Assembly: GCA_011947345.1 (NCBI GenBank) | Contig: JAAVTG010000868.1 | Location: 62,001 to 126,000, forward strand | Direction of reading: 5' to 3' | Origin: Phytophthora quininea | Lineage: Eukaryota; Oomycota; Peronosporomycetes; Peronosporales; Peronosporaceae | Length of the DNA stretch: 64,000 bases | Shown here: positions 43,573 through 52,868 of the stretch, one piece after another | How positions within the stretch are numbered: the stretch's first letter is position 1 | Layout of the letters: every line of letters begins with the position of its first letter | The notes under the pieces: model-generated | Databases searched by the model: none | What the model was told of the DNA's origin: nothing | The model's input: the letters and a program-made list of their open reading frames with translations, nothing else | Translations under genes and position numbers: made by a program

Positions 43573-44084
43573 TGCACCGACAAAGCGATGCACGGTGTCG
43601 CGAAGTATCGTCACCTACAGGTTATCCTGTGATCCAGTGGCTTCACAGCAATACCTTCGCTGGTTGCGCTCCGCACGTGACGGACGAAGCTGCTCGAGCA
43701 GAACATCTCGGTATCGTGACATGGCTCCACCAGGTTCGGTCGGAAGGATGCACCGTCGCCGCAATGGATAGCGCAGCGGAAATGGGCGCGTTGGAGACTC
43801 TGAAGTGGCTTCACAAACACCGAACGGAAGGGTGCTCGAAGAACGCGGCGAATAATGCGGCGTGTGAAGGCCACCTCAACGTTGTCAAGTGGCTCTGTGA
43901 CATCGGCTTGGCAGAGTGCACCAGTAAACCTGTCACTGGCGCCGCCGAGTGCAGTCATTTCGAGATGGTGCCGTGCGTGCAGTACCATCTCTGGGCAAGA
44001 TGTAAACGAGACGAATTGACGATGTACGATGGCCACTGGGCGTCTACGAAGTTCGTTTATGCCTTTATACTGTATCACAGATAA
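43573..44084 (+). pseudogene. Ankyrin-repeat fragment (tandem unit 2)
   Basis: Duplicate of 38780-39291 with the same truncations and the same non-family C-terminus (STKFVYAFILYHR). Confidence 0.75.
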
Positions 44085-44580
44085 AGTGTACGGAGCTTCG
44101 CGTGGGGGGAGGAATGTTGTGAAGGAGATATGATCAACTGTGAGCTGGGCGCTCAACGTTTCGGTGCATCGAAGACCCCCATCTGATTGTGCGGAGATAC
44201 CAACGGATGCTGAACCGAGGCGACGATTTCGTTCTGGTGGCAGCGATGGTCGAAGGTTCGTCGAGATATTGCGATCTGGTTTCGACGCGTGAATGCGTGA
44301 ACTACCGGATAACTCACTAGTAACAACCTCAGTTGCAATGATCATGCTAGATCCGAGGAGGGCGGAGTTATCTACACGTGCGTGACACTAAATGTGACTC
44401 AAGTGAGCAGTCCACAAAAAGATGCAGCCGACGGACAGTAAAAGTTGTGCTCATGTGAGATGTAGTGTACTCATCACTGACGTGCATCTTCGTAAAGGAG
44501 CGTCCTGCGTCAATAATCAACAGCAAAAGCGTACCATCATCTTTCGGATTGGTGACGTTCTTCATCCTGACAAATCCCGC

Positions 44581-44595
44581 TCATTCTCCAATTCG
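44581..44595 (+). promoter_or_regulatory. Oomycete initiator of AA17 copy D
   Basis: TCATTCTCCAATTCG, 28 bp before the ATG at 44624. Confidence 0.65.
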
Positions 44596-44623
44596 TCTCC
44601 GTCCAACTGGTCCAAAACGTCTC

Positions 44624-45465
44624 ATGGTCTCTACTTCCGCTGTCCTCGCTGTCGCCGCCATTGCTACGTTGGCTTCCACCGGTGTCAACGGCCATGGCAC
44701 GTTGTCCAAGCCTGGCCTCAAGTTCACCGGGACAGGCTACGGCGGAACTTCCCAGCTCTAGTGCCGATGACGGCGCTGACAGCTCAGGCAGGCGACAAGT
44801 TCACCAACTACCCGGACGCGTCGCTGAACGCAGCAGCTTTTGCCCGCGCGTTCAAGGCGTCCAAGTACAAGACGCTCAAGGAGTTCCTGCTGGCCAACCA
44901 GGACTTGAGTTTGGGTCGAACGACGATGCCCAAGACGCCCGAGTGCGGCTTCACGGACCCCACGGGTGGAGCTGTTCAGCCGCTTCCCGACCAAGTGGAG
45001 TGGTACGGCGGCAAGATGAACCACAACGGGCCGTGCGAGATCTGGTGCGACGACGACGTGGTGTTGCCGTTCGCAGCGGACTGCTCGGTCGAGTACCCGG
45101 AGGGCAAGTTCCCGTACGACAAGTCCAAGTGCGTGGGCAAGAACCGACTGACGATGTACTGGATGGCGACGCTGATGGAGTGGCAAGTGTACATCGACTG
45201 CGCCAAGATTGGTGCGGGTAGTGCTAGTGCGACCACCACGACCACCCCCACCACCACGACCACCCCCACCACCCCCACCACCAATACCACCACCGCGAGC
45301 ACCACCACGCCCGCCACCACCACGCCAGCCACCACCACCACCAACGGAAACAAGGGGAGCAACAACAATAACAACAACAGCAACAACGGAAACTCTGGGA
45401 GCCTTCACCGGCAATGTCATCGTGATCGTTCAACTAAACGATACCTTCAGAGCTTAGGCAAGTGA
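44624..45465 (+). pseudogene. AA17-type LPMO, frameshifted, alternative tail (copy D)
   Basis: Shares the missing G of copy C (GGCGGAACTT at 44741-44750), so the signal peptide and His1 are out of frame with the catalytic domain. The domain itself is complete (CEIWCDDD, KCVGKNRLTMYWM, VYIDCAKIG). The linker is longer, with repeated TTTTTPTT units. The NTG repeats are replaced by an asparagine run (GSNNNNNNSNNGNSG) and the C-terminus differs. A shared break in C and D means it either predates the tandem duplication or was spread by gene conversion. Confidence 0.85.
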
Positions 45466-45716
45466 GGCATATTCGAAAGCGCTTTTGCATTCTGTGTAGC
45501 GTGGTGGTGGTGTGGTAGCAAAACCAGATCGATATCTGTTGCGAAGAACTCATTTTTCAGTCATATTATGCGTGTGTAAACCCTTCAAAGTGGTAGTAGA
45601 ACAACCGGTAGTGTATGCAAGGTCGCGTTGAGAATGTTTATTTTCCGCGTGCAGTGAGCGGAGCGAACGGAACAAGCGGAAAATGTGCTTTCCAAAGAAG
45701 AAAGGCATTGAACACC

Positions 45717-45862
45717 TAACCAACCCAGAACTATTTCGCCTCCGACACGTTCAACTTCACAGTACCCAACGCTCTGGCGTTGTATTCCAGACCTTAGTAG
45801 ATTCGATTTAACACCGCAGATTGAGAACTCACAAGTAATCGGTAATCGAAGCCCCCTCAACC
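45717..45862 (+). mobile_element. LINE 3'-end relic
   Basis: About 145 bases match the last part of the two LINE copies (encoding NPELFRLRHVQLHSTQRSGVV + FQTL) through the 3' terminal GGTAATCGAAGCCCCC. It lies downstream of copy D, after a diverged version of the same target-site region (GTTGCGAAGAACTCAT at 45538-45553). It is either a severely truncated independent insertion or the remnant of a third tandem unit. Confidence 0.7.
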
Positions 45863-46774
45863 ATCCGGTTCGACAAGGTCTAAGAAAAGCTGCCAGAGTT
45901 TCGGCCAGCAAGCGAGCGCCCTCGTCCTCGCTGGCAGAGTTTCTCTGCGCAGTCGGTTCATTTCGGTTCGAGCGTCGCCGCCAGCAAGCCTCGCTTCAAT
46001 AGCTCGACTCGGCCCCACGCTCGGCACGCTTAACGAATTTCAACCCTCCCACTATCCCTTGGGAGGCAGCCATTCGGCACCTTGCCTTACACGCAAGGAA
46101 ACTCCGGCTTTGGCCCATAACCGAAATGAACCTATTTGCCCCCAATGCCTGTATTGATGGAGGAAAACAAGGTTGCTCAGGTACGCGTTCAGTATTCCGA
46201 CGCGCGACAACACATCATCAAGTGGGCACAGGCGCTCCATGCTAGCGCTGACCTCGGCGAAGCGCACTCGAAGGTCCTTGATCTCTTGTAGATTGGTATC
46301 GAGTTGTTCTTCGCGGCCGAGATTAACGGTAGCGTGCTGGACGCCCGCGATATCTCTCAGCAACGGTGTCTTATGTTGGTAGGAAGTCCTGCTTTGGGAC
46401 GATAAAAATCGCACACACTATGTTTGTGCTTTGGGGTCGTTGTCACTCGAGAACCTGAGTTCGTTTGGAGAACGATAAGCGTAGCTACGTTACGGTCGGT
46501 GGGTAGGCATCACTAGTTGGACAAGGTCGAGTGCCGAGATGTAGTATCCCGCTACGCAAGAAAGAAGGCAACACTATGAAATCTTTCGGACTGGAGAGGC
46601 CAAGATTAAGACCAAAACGCTTCGTCGAGCTTTGGTGACAACAATGCCGACCGGGGTGGCAATGTCGTTGGGAACGGTCGAGTTGCGATCTATTTTTAGG
46701 CAGGTGGTTCTACACGACTTTTCGCAGCTATTACTGTGGCATCTTTTTGTTTTTGGTATCGCGGACTCCCTCGT
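45863..46774. other. No confident gene
   Basis: A reverse frame at 46052-46414 (LQEIKDLRVRFAEVSASMER, LWAKAGVSLRVRQGAEWL) is open for 120 codons and may be a fragment of a mobile-element protein, but no family motif is visible. Confidence 0.3.
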
Positions 46775-46890
46775 AAGTTGACTGGTCACAGCGGGCCTCC
46801 TGTGGTCCAGTGGGTTGTGTATACAACTCACGAAGTTCATCCCTCCGGTTGGGGTTCGAGTCATTGCGGGGGCTGCCGGGCCGAGGGCCT
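46775..46890 (+). repeat. Possible tRNA-derived SINE
   Basis: TGGTCCAGTGGG at about 46802 fits the RNA polymerase III A box (TRGYNNARNGG), and GGTTCGAGTCA at about 46851-46861 fits the B box (GGTTCGANTCC) except for the last base. The spacing is near that of a tRNA gene, but I could not fold a full cloverleaf, so a SINE or decayed tRNA is likelier than a functional tRNA. Confidence 0.4.
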
Positions 46891-48785
46891 ACAGAAAACA
46901 TCCAGTAGAAAGGAAATGATTACCTTCACATTCAAATATCCCATTCAAATTCAGACTAAACTATGTGGCATAGTTAATCTAAGAGATATGCAAATGAGTG
47001 GTGGAGAGCCAAATGGCTACACTATGGCTACATAGCCAAAAGTTTACACACGGCTATGACTTTTGTGTAACCCCGTTACAAATTCGCTATAGCTAAGATC
47101 AGTGCGATTGCGGCGTATGATCGCTGCGAATGCGGCTTCAATATCGAATTGCTTCCCCCTGCGGGGCGGCCCCAACACGTCCAAACGTTCGGCGACGTTT
47201 ATCATGCCCGTAGAGAGAGAAAAAATCACAGTCATCCAGTGTTTCATCTTGTGCAACCTTCGATGTTGATCGGCCCAGCAACAGCGACCATATTGAACGG
47301 CCGAGCGTCGTACGCCTAGCACATCACCACGACTGCTCCGATTTGGAGGGTTTTCCGAACACTGGAGGAAAACAACTTTTTAAAATGTTGAGGTAATTTG
47401 TTCTTGGAGACAAATAACAAAGTGAGTAGATCAGAGTTAAGCGAAAACAATCGTCTACGGCTACTCTCTGTTGTCCTCTTTGCCTTCCTGTCACTCGCTG
47501 TACACCAACCAAACACCCCATCCTGACATCAGCCAATGCTGGAACGGTTCGTGTTAACCGTTCCAGGATCGGCCTGAGCCGCGCTGAGCCGCGCCAGAGT
47601 CGTGCTCTTCAACACGAGAGGTTGACAGTCGCAATAGATATCGTGTTCAATTCAAAGGGGCAAGCTGCAGATTCAGGTTCAACGGCGACAGCTGGAAGAG
47701 ACAAGACAAAGCGCGGAACTGAGGCCATTCGCGATTTTGTATAGTGCTGTATATTCGTTCATTCACCACACCTCACCCAACAACCTCAGCAGCAAGTGCT
47801 GAGGCACCGCTAATACACTTGAGATTTTTAGTGCTGCTGGAACGCAGCACGCCCCCATCCACAGAATGAGACTGACTGAAATTGGTATCATCCATCGCCG
47901 GTTGGGAACCATGACACTACTAGCAACGTGGTCATGCCTTTATTGTCAAAGTCTCTGTCCAGGGTGCCATACTTGCTGTCATGTGTGCGGCATCACACCA
48001 CAACCACCTGCCGGGTCCTTCCATGCCCTTACCCAGTCCATCGCTACACTCGATTAACACTCCATCAATCGCAGCAATGACATCCGGTCAGAGGATAGCT
48101 CAAATATCTGCTGTTCAATTGGCGATGTAGCATCAATCCCGGATCCACCTCTTTAAAGCATCCGTCGGAGTTCCCGGACCGCCTGTGAGTAGTGCTAATA
48201 TTACAACGCCAGCGTACGATTCTTCCCCAAACTACGGCAAAAAGACTGGGGTAAGCTGCTTGAACAAGCGCCTGCGTTGGAGCACCATCCACTCGAGAAG
48301 TTGGGATGCCCATGGCGACGTGTTCACCAAACGTTGTCAAACTGTCGCGAGAACGGCTATCCAACGGCAGATAGCACGTTAGAAGCCTTCACACGTGGCT
48401 TCAGTGGTGCTAAGACTCGTATCGACATCGTAGAGGCAAGGTTTGACCGAAGAACCTGTTGCAGTTGTCGACCAAATGCTTTCAAGCAGCCACAAAAATG
48501 CATATGGAGTAGTTGTTCAACTAGGCGTAGACGGGGAGTAGCCGAGTAACAACTACCAGTTCTCAATTTACCAACCAACAACAGCAATCGCACTGCCAAG
48601 TCGAACGTCAACGGGCCAACTTGCCCGAGTCCTTCAGTGCCAACCAGCTTCCTAAGTGCTACCAAACCAATAGAGCAAGCTCTATTGCGACACAAACCTA
48701 CTAGCACTGTGATGATAGCTACTTCCAGCGGTTCATGATGTGACTATATTGCGGTGATATTACCGTTGGCTAGAGACTATACTTC
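46891..48785. other. No confident gene; short palindrome at 47539
   Basis: Only short frames. TGGAACGGTT and AACCGTTCCA around 47540-47566 form a 10-bp perfect inverted repeat. The 47570-47870 stretch has the look of a retroelement terminal or leader region, but no second copy is present to prove it. Confidence 0.3.
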
Positions 48786-49124
48786 TTGAAATCAGTGAAC
48801 CCGACAATTCAGCTATGTGTACGCCCTGGGTGTGAAGCGATTGACACAGTACAGCATTGCTTCTTCAAGAGCACATCGCTTACATCGATGTGGGAACACG
48901 TATACAAACCCTGGCGTCGAGCGTTCAGAACTCGATTGACTTGGCGGCTTCTGCTCTTCCGCACAGCACAAGACCTGCGAGCAAGTTGGCAAGAAAATCA
49001 CAAGGTACTCCTTCTGTGGAGAGAACACACGGCAATCATCTTCCATGCAACCTGGAAACTGCGAAATGATATTCTGTTCAGGGAGGTCCCAACCGAAACG
49101 CCAAACATTCCAGGAATGACGTAA
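48786..49124 (+). pseudogene. LINE C-terminal (zf-RVT) relic
   Basis: Frame reads IQLCVRPGCEAIDTVQHCFF, then SMWEHVYKPWRRAF and LLWREHTAIIFHATWKLRND. The C..GC....T.QHCF pattern followed by a Trp-rich segment matches the C-terminal finger of LINE reverse transcriptases, like CSSIETSQHLFLECP in the other LINE here, but it is a different family. No reverse transcriptase core is nearby. Confidence 0.5.
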
Positions 49125-50227
49125 ATGCACTGCCAATTCAACTACTAATAGAGAGCTGAACTTCATTACGACGAATCGGCAATACTGTCGATAATACGTC
49201 AATTGGGCTTCGAACCGCCTAAAGACACTAATGCTATCTCTCCAGAGCAACACCATTTGAATTCCTCAACGATAGATCTGATGCAACGAGATAAAGCACC
49301 TTAGACGAGAAATCCGGTAATTGTCAATCACCTCATTTCAACTAAAAATTGATTAGGGGGCCGTGGTGGTATGCTTTATAAAAAAAATCATCCTGTGACA
49401 ACATACGAATGTCATTCTTGATGACGTTATGAATCGACCACGCTCTCGTGCACAAATCCTGTTTCATTAGAATTACTATAAGCATTGGACAGGAGAGCTC
49501 CAGGTGTAGTTTTCACTCACGCTGGGCTCTTCCGTGCCCTCACTTCTGAATTATTTCTGACATCTGTTGAATTCTCCTCAATAATCCTGGATCAGCTCCA
49601 ATACACACGACTTCTTCATTCCATTCCAGCTAAGTGTCTCCTTCTAATGCCCCTACTTGAGTGCTCCTAAGATCCAAGCCACCGAGCATAACTTCAGCAA
49701 TTCTCAAATCGGAATGAGAACTGCCGAGCACATTAACACCGCACTGACGCTTCCCGATGCGCAACGCCTTCGCGCAGTGATGCACAAACAGGAATCAAAC
49801 CCTCCGCGATTTCTGGGAGGCCCAGGGGCGCCAGGATTGAATGGTGGATGGTGCCGATTCTAGCAGTAAGAGCACCGCTTTGAGCGCGAGAAGGTGCGTT
49901 GAACAGCACCACTCACGTGGTGCCAGGTTTACGGCTATCGACCCGACACATCCTGTGATCGATGCTGGACGTAATATGTAGCTTTTCGGCTAGACTACCA
50001 AAAAAACGTATCCTGAGTCTATGTTAAAAATTCGGTATGCTTCACGTTTTAGCCACTATCAATTGAACGATGAGAGCGAGAGAGCTCGGCGCACTCTAAA
50101 ACGGATCCCTCGCTTCATCACACTAGGACAATCCTTTTCCAACTCAAATCGAATGCTCGAGCATCTGTCGACTGCGAATTCCGCCTCATCCGTTTGTGGC
50201 AGCTAAAGCTTCTCTGGCAATGCCCGC
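49125..50227. other. No recognisable gene
   Basis: Short frames only; no repeats shared with other parts of the window were noticed. Confidence 0.4.
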
Positions 50228-50240
50228 CCACTCTTCAATT
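50228..50240 (+). promoter_or_regulatory. Possible oomycete initiator of the RXLR-type gene
   Basis: CCACTCTTCAATT fits YCAYTYYNCAWTT and lies 61 bp before the ATG at 50302. Confidence 0.5.
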
Positions 50241-50301
50241 CGACCTCAAGGTCTCAAGTGCAAGCTACCTTAGACCCAGTCCGCACCAACTTCGAATCTC
50301 C

Positions 50302-50701
50302 ATGCGTCCGACCTACTACTTGTTTCTGGCTGCTGCAGTCATCGCTGTTTCCAGCGGCAACGGTTTGTCAAAAGAGCCGTCGCTCCCGATGGATGTGGTC
50401 GCCAACGCAGTCGACGTCGACGGAAAGCGATTTTGCGCTCCTACAAGGCGGCAGACGACGACTCTGATGGCGACAACGAAGGAGAAGAACGAGGTTTCTT
50501 TAATATCTTCAAAGGGACCCCACGTCTGACCTTCTGAAGGAGCTGAAGACTTCAGAAGGTCAAAACAGACTGTTCCGTTCGTGGCAGAGCGGAGATCGCT
50601 CTAAGGAGGACGTCCTCGATTTCTTCAAAGACCATGGTAACGCCAAGGACGTCGCTGACAAGTACGTTTCCTTCCTCAAGGCTAATCGCCGCAACCATTA
50701 G
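50302..50701 (+). pseudogene. RXLR-type secreted effector gene with two apparent 1-bp deletions
   Basis: The N-terminus MRPTYYLFLAAAVIAVSSG is a clear secretion signal. About 43 residues in, the reading frame is lost in the TTTT run at 50431-50434, exactly inside the position of an RXLR-type tetrapeptide. An acidic stretch ending EER follows in the next frame, as expected for RXLR-dEER proteins, which oomycetes secrete and which act inside plant cells. A second frame change lies in the CCCC run at 50518-50521. The C-terminal part ends at the TAG at 50699-50701. Total length would be about 130 residues, short for the class, with no clear WY fold. Both breaks are in homopolymers and could be consensus errors. 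Codon usage looks like that of neighbouring genes. No function can be assigned. Confidence 0.7.
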
Positions 50702-50799
50702 AGCTGCATTTCGGAAGCGTATTAGGTGCAACTATGGCATGTTAACGGCACTAGTGTATCAAAAAATTCCCTGAATGGCCTGAGTGTTGAACGCATAAT

Positions 50800-50945
50800 G
50801 GGATACTGCATCTCCAGATCATCAGAACCCTGCAGTGGTTGGACGCGAACCACAAACTGCATAGCACTTCGAGTTTGGGTTCCGAATGCAGCCGAAGGTG
50901 ATAATCTTGATGTTGTTCGGTGGGAAGTGGTTGAACAACACCCGT
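50800..50945 (+). pseudogene. Ankyrin fragment relic
   Basis: Frames read TLQWLDANHKLHSTSSL and then NLDVVRW, matching VLK-LDENHKLDSSRGL and RLDVVRW of the 53777-55692 copy. Only about 140 bases remain, heavily mutated. It sits next to ORF-X copy 3, as ankyrin fragments do in the tandem units. Confidence 0.6.
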
Positions 50946-51041
50946 AGCCGAACTCGAGCGTTTTGGCATTTCCGAATATATAAAACTTTCTTTCATCTAA
51001 CTTTCTGATGTGACGTATAAGGCACTCATAGGTGGTCAACC

Positions 51042-51361
51042 CTTGATTTCCGCAAAATGCGAGTGGGTGAACCGCCTCGCCAGACGCTCGAGCGTCTTCA
51101 GAGTTTGGAGGATCTAACGACTTTGGGAGAATGGGCGCTTTTGGGGAAATACCGCGAAGCTTCTCGCACAGCTGACGCCAAGATGCTCGAAGACGTCAAC
51201 AGTAAACAAATGTCGGAGCTCGACAACTGTCGGAGCTCGATTTGGACAATGTCGACAAGATGTTCGAGGACGTCGAAGGCGCGAAATGCTTGCGACGCTT
51301 GAAAGAGCTGCAGCGGCGCCGACAGAAGCTCCCCGAGCGACTGTGCAGCTCGCAGATATAG
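51042..51361 (+). pseudogene. ORF-X, copy 3
   Basis: Reads MRVGEPPRQTLERLQSLEDL, LGKYREASRTADAKM and LEDVNSKQ, then in another frame DKMFEDVEGAKCLRRLKELQ to SSQI and a stop. It differs from the tandem copies at several residues (ERLQ/ECLQ, RTAD/RAAD). A short direct duplication of TCGGAGCTCGACAACTG within it may be the cause of the frame change. Convergent-neighbour of AA17 copy E, with the empty LINE site between them. Confidence 0.5.
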
Positions 51362-51427
51362 TCAGAAACTCATACAATTGTTTTCCGCTTTAAATACGTC
51401 AACGCACGCATAATATGACCCGACAAA

Positions 51428-51438
51428 GGAGTTCTTCG
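51428..51438 (-). other. Empty LINE target site
   Basis: CGAAGAACTCC on the reverse strand, in the context ATATGTTGCGAAGAACTCC then TTTGTCGGGTCATATTATG. In the tandem units the LINE splits exactly this sequence with an 11-bp duplication. This is the pre-insertion state. Confidence 0.85.
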
Positions 51439-51629
51439 CAACATATATCGATTATGGCTTTGCTAGCGCTACCACCAACACGCTACACATAACACAACGG
51501 CGCTTTCACAAATGCCTCACCTTCCTCAGCTCCGAAGGTCTCGTTTAGTTGAACGACTACGATGACGGTGCAGGGAGGGGTTGCTGGTGCTGGTGTAAGC
51601 GCAGTGTTGTTCCCATTGTTCCCAGTGTT

Positions 51630-52280
51630 TCAGTTGTGGTTGGTGGCGGGCGTGGGGGTGCTGGTGGTGGTCGTATTAGCACCACCCGCACCAATCTTGG
51701 CGCAGTTGATGTACACTTGCCACGTCCGCGGCGTCGGCATCCAGTACAGCGTCAATCGGTTCTTGCCCACGCACTTGGACTTGTCGTACGGGAACTTGCC
51801 CTCCGGGTACTCGACCGAGCAGTCCGCTGTGAACGGCAACACCACGTCGTCGTCGCACCAGATCTCGCACGGTCCGTTGTGGACCATCTTGCCGGTGGAC
51901 CACTCCACTTGGTCGGGAAGCGGCTGAACAGCTCCACCCGTGGGGTCCGTGAAGCCGCACTCGGGCGTCTTGGGCATCGTCGCTTGACCCATACTCAAGT
52001 CCTGGTTGGCCAGCAGGAACTCCTTGAGCGTCTTGTACTTGGACGCCTTGAACGCGCGGGCAAAAGCTGCTGCGTTCAGCGACGTGTCCGGGTAGTTGTC
52101 GAAATTGTCGCCTGGCTGAGCTGCCATCGCCGACAACGGCACTTCAGCTGGGTAGCTCCCGTCGTCGCCTACCCCGGTGAACTTGAGGCTGGGCTTGGAC
52201 ATTTTGCCGTGGCCGTTGACACCGGTGGAAGCCAACGTAGCAATGGCGGCGACAGCGAGGACAGCGAAAGTAGAGACCAT
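51630..52280 (-). CDS. AA17-type LPMO, divergent and short-tailed (copy E)
   Basis: 216 residues from the ATG at 52280. Signal peptide as in A and B (MVSTFAVLAVAAIATLASTG, then VNG), mature His1 (HGKMSKPSLKF), second brace histidine in MVHNGPCEIW at the same mature position 111. It diverges from A-D in the first 40 mature residues (VGDDGSYPAEVPLSAMAAQP) and near the C-terminal end of the domain (MPTPRTWQVYINCAKIG). The long Thr/NTG tail is nearly absent: the protein ends TSTPTPATNHN. It looks functional, and the short tail suggests a different attachment or spacing. An intact initiator precedes it. Confidence 0.88.
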   Translation of the reverse strand: MVSTFAVLAVAAIATLASTGVNGHGKMSKPSLKFTGVGDDGSYPAEVPLSAMAAQPGDNFDNYPDTSLNAAAFARAFKASKYKTLKEFLLANQDLSMGQATMPKTPECGFTDPTGGAVQPLPDQVEWSTGKMVHNGPCEIWCDDDVVLPFTADCSVEYPEGKFPYDKSKCVGKNRLTLYWMPTPRTWQVYINCAKIGAGGANTTTTSTPTPATNHN

Positions 52281-52305
52281 GAGGCTTGGACTAGTTGGAC
52301 GGAGG

Positions 52306-52320
52306 TGAATTGGAGAATGA
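52306..52320 (-). promoter_or_regulatory. Oomycete initiator of AA17 copy E
   Basis: TCATTCTCCAATTCA on the reverse strand, 26 bp upstream of the ATG. Confidence 0.65.
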
Positions 52321-52868
52321 GCGAGATCGCAGGCTTCGTCAGGATGGAAAACGTCACCAGGCAAAAGATTACTGTGCACTTTTACTGCTGTTTTTGCGAA
52401 ATCATTGACGCTCCTATACGAAGCTGCAAGTCGGTGGGGAATATCTCAACTTTTACTGTCCGAACGTGGCGTCTAATTGTAAAATTGAGTCGCACTTAGT
52501 TTCACGCGAAGATTGCAAGTGTAGACAACGTATCGGACTGGCATCGTACTTGTCAGTGACCAGTTGGCACCGAGATAGTCACCAGTGCCGTTGTTTGAGT
52601 ATTAACGCGTCCTAAACAAATAGCGAACTCTCGTAGATCGTCGGCCAACGGGGCCAACAGTGTTTACAAAATCCCGCCCCGGTTCATCATCCCATCCGTT
52701 GATATCTCCGCACAATCAGATGAGAAGTCTTCAATGTAACAAGTCGTTGAACTAGAGGGGTTAATCACCTCTTCGCCACAAAAATCCTCATCAAACGCGC
52801 AAGATCCGTCAAAATCTGTCTACTTACGGCAAGTAAACTTGTAGAAGGCACGAATACACCACGAGCAT

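Larger units (their letters stand above)
40788..45210 (+). repeat. Tandem duplication, unit 2
   Basis: Second copy of 36001-40787 at a constant offset of about 4.79 kb. It ends within AA17 copy D, whose tail differs from the others. Confidence 0.85.

Noticed and set aside
46052..46414. Gene at this 120-codon reverse ORF
   Set aside because: No motif, no start context and no second copy; it is left as unassigned sequence.
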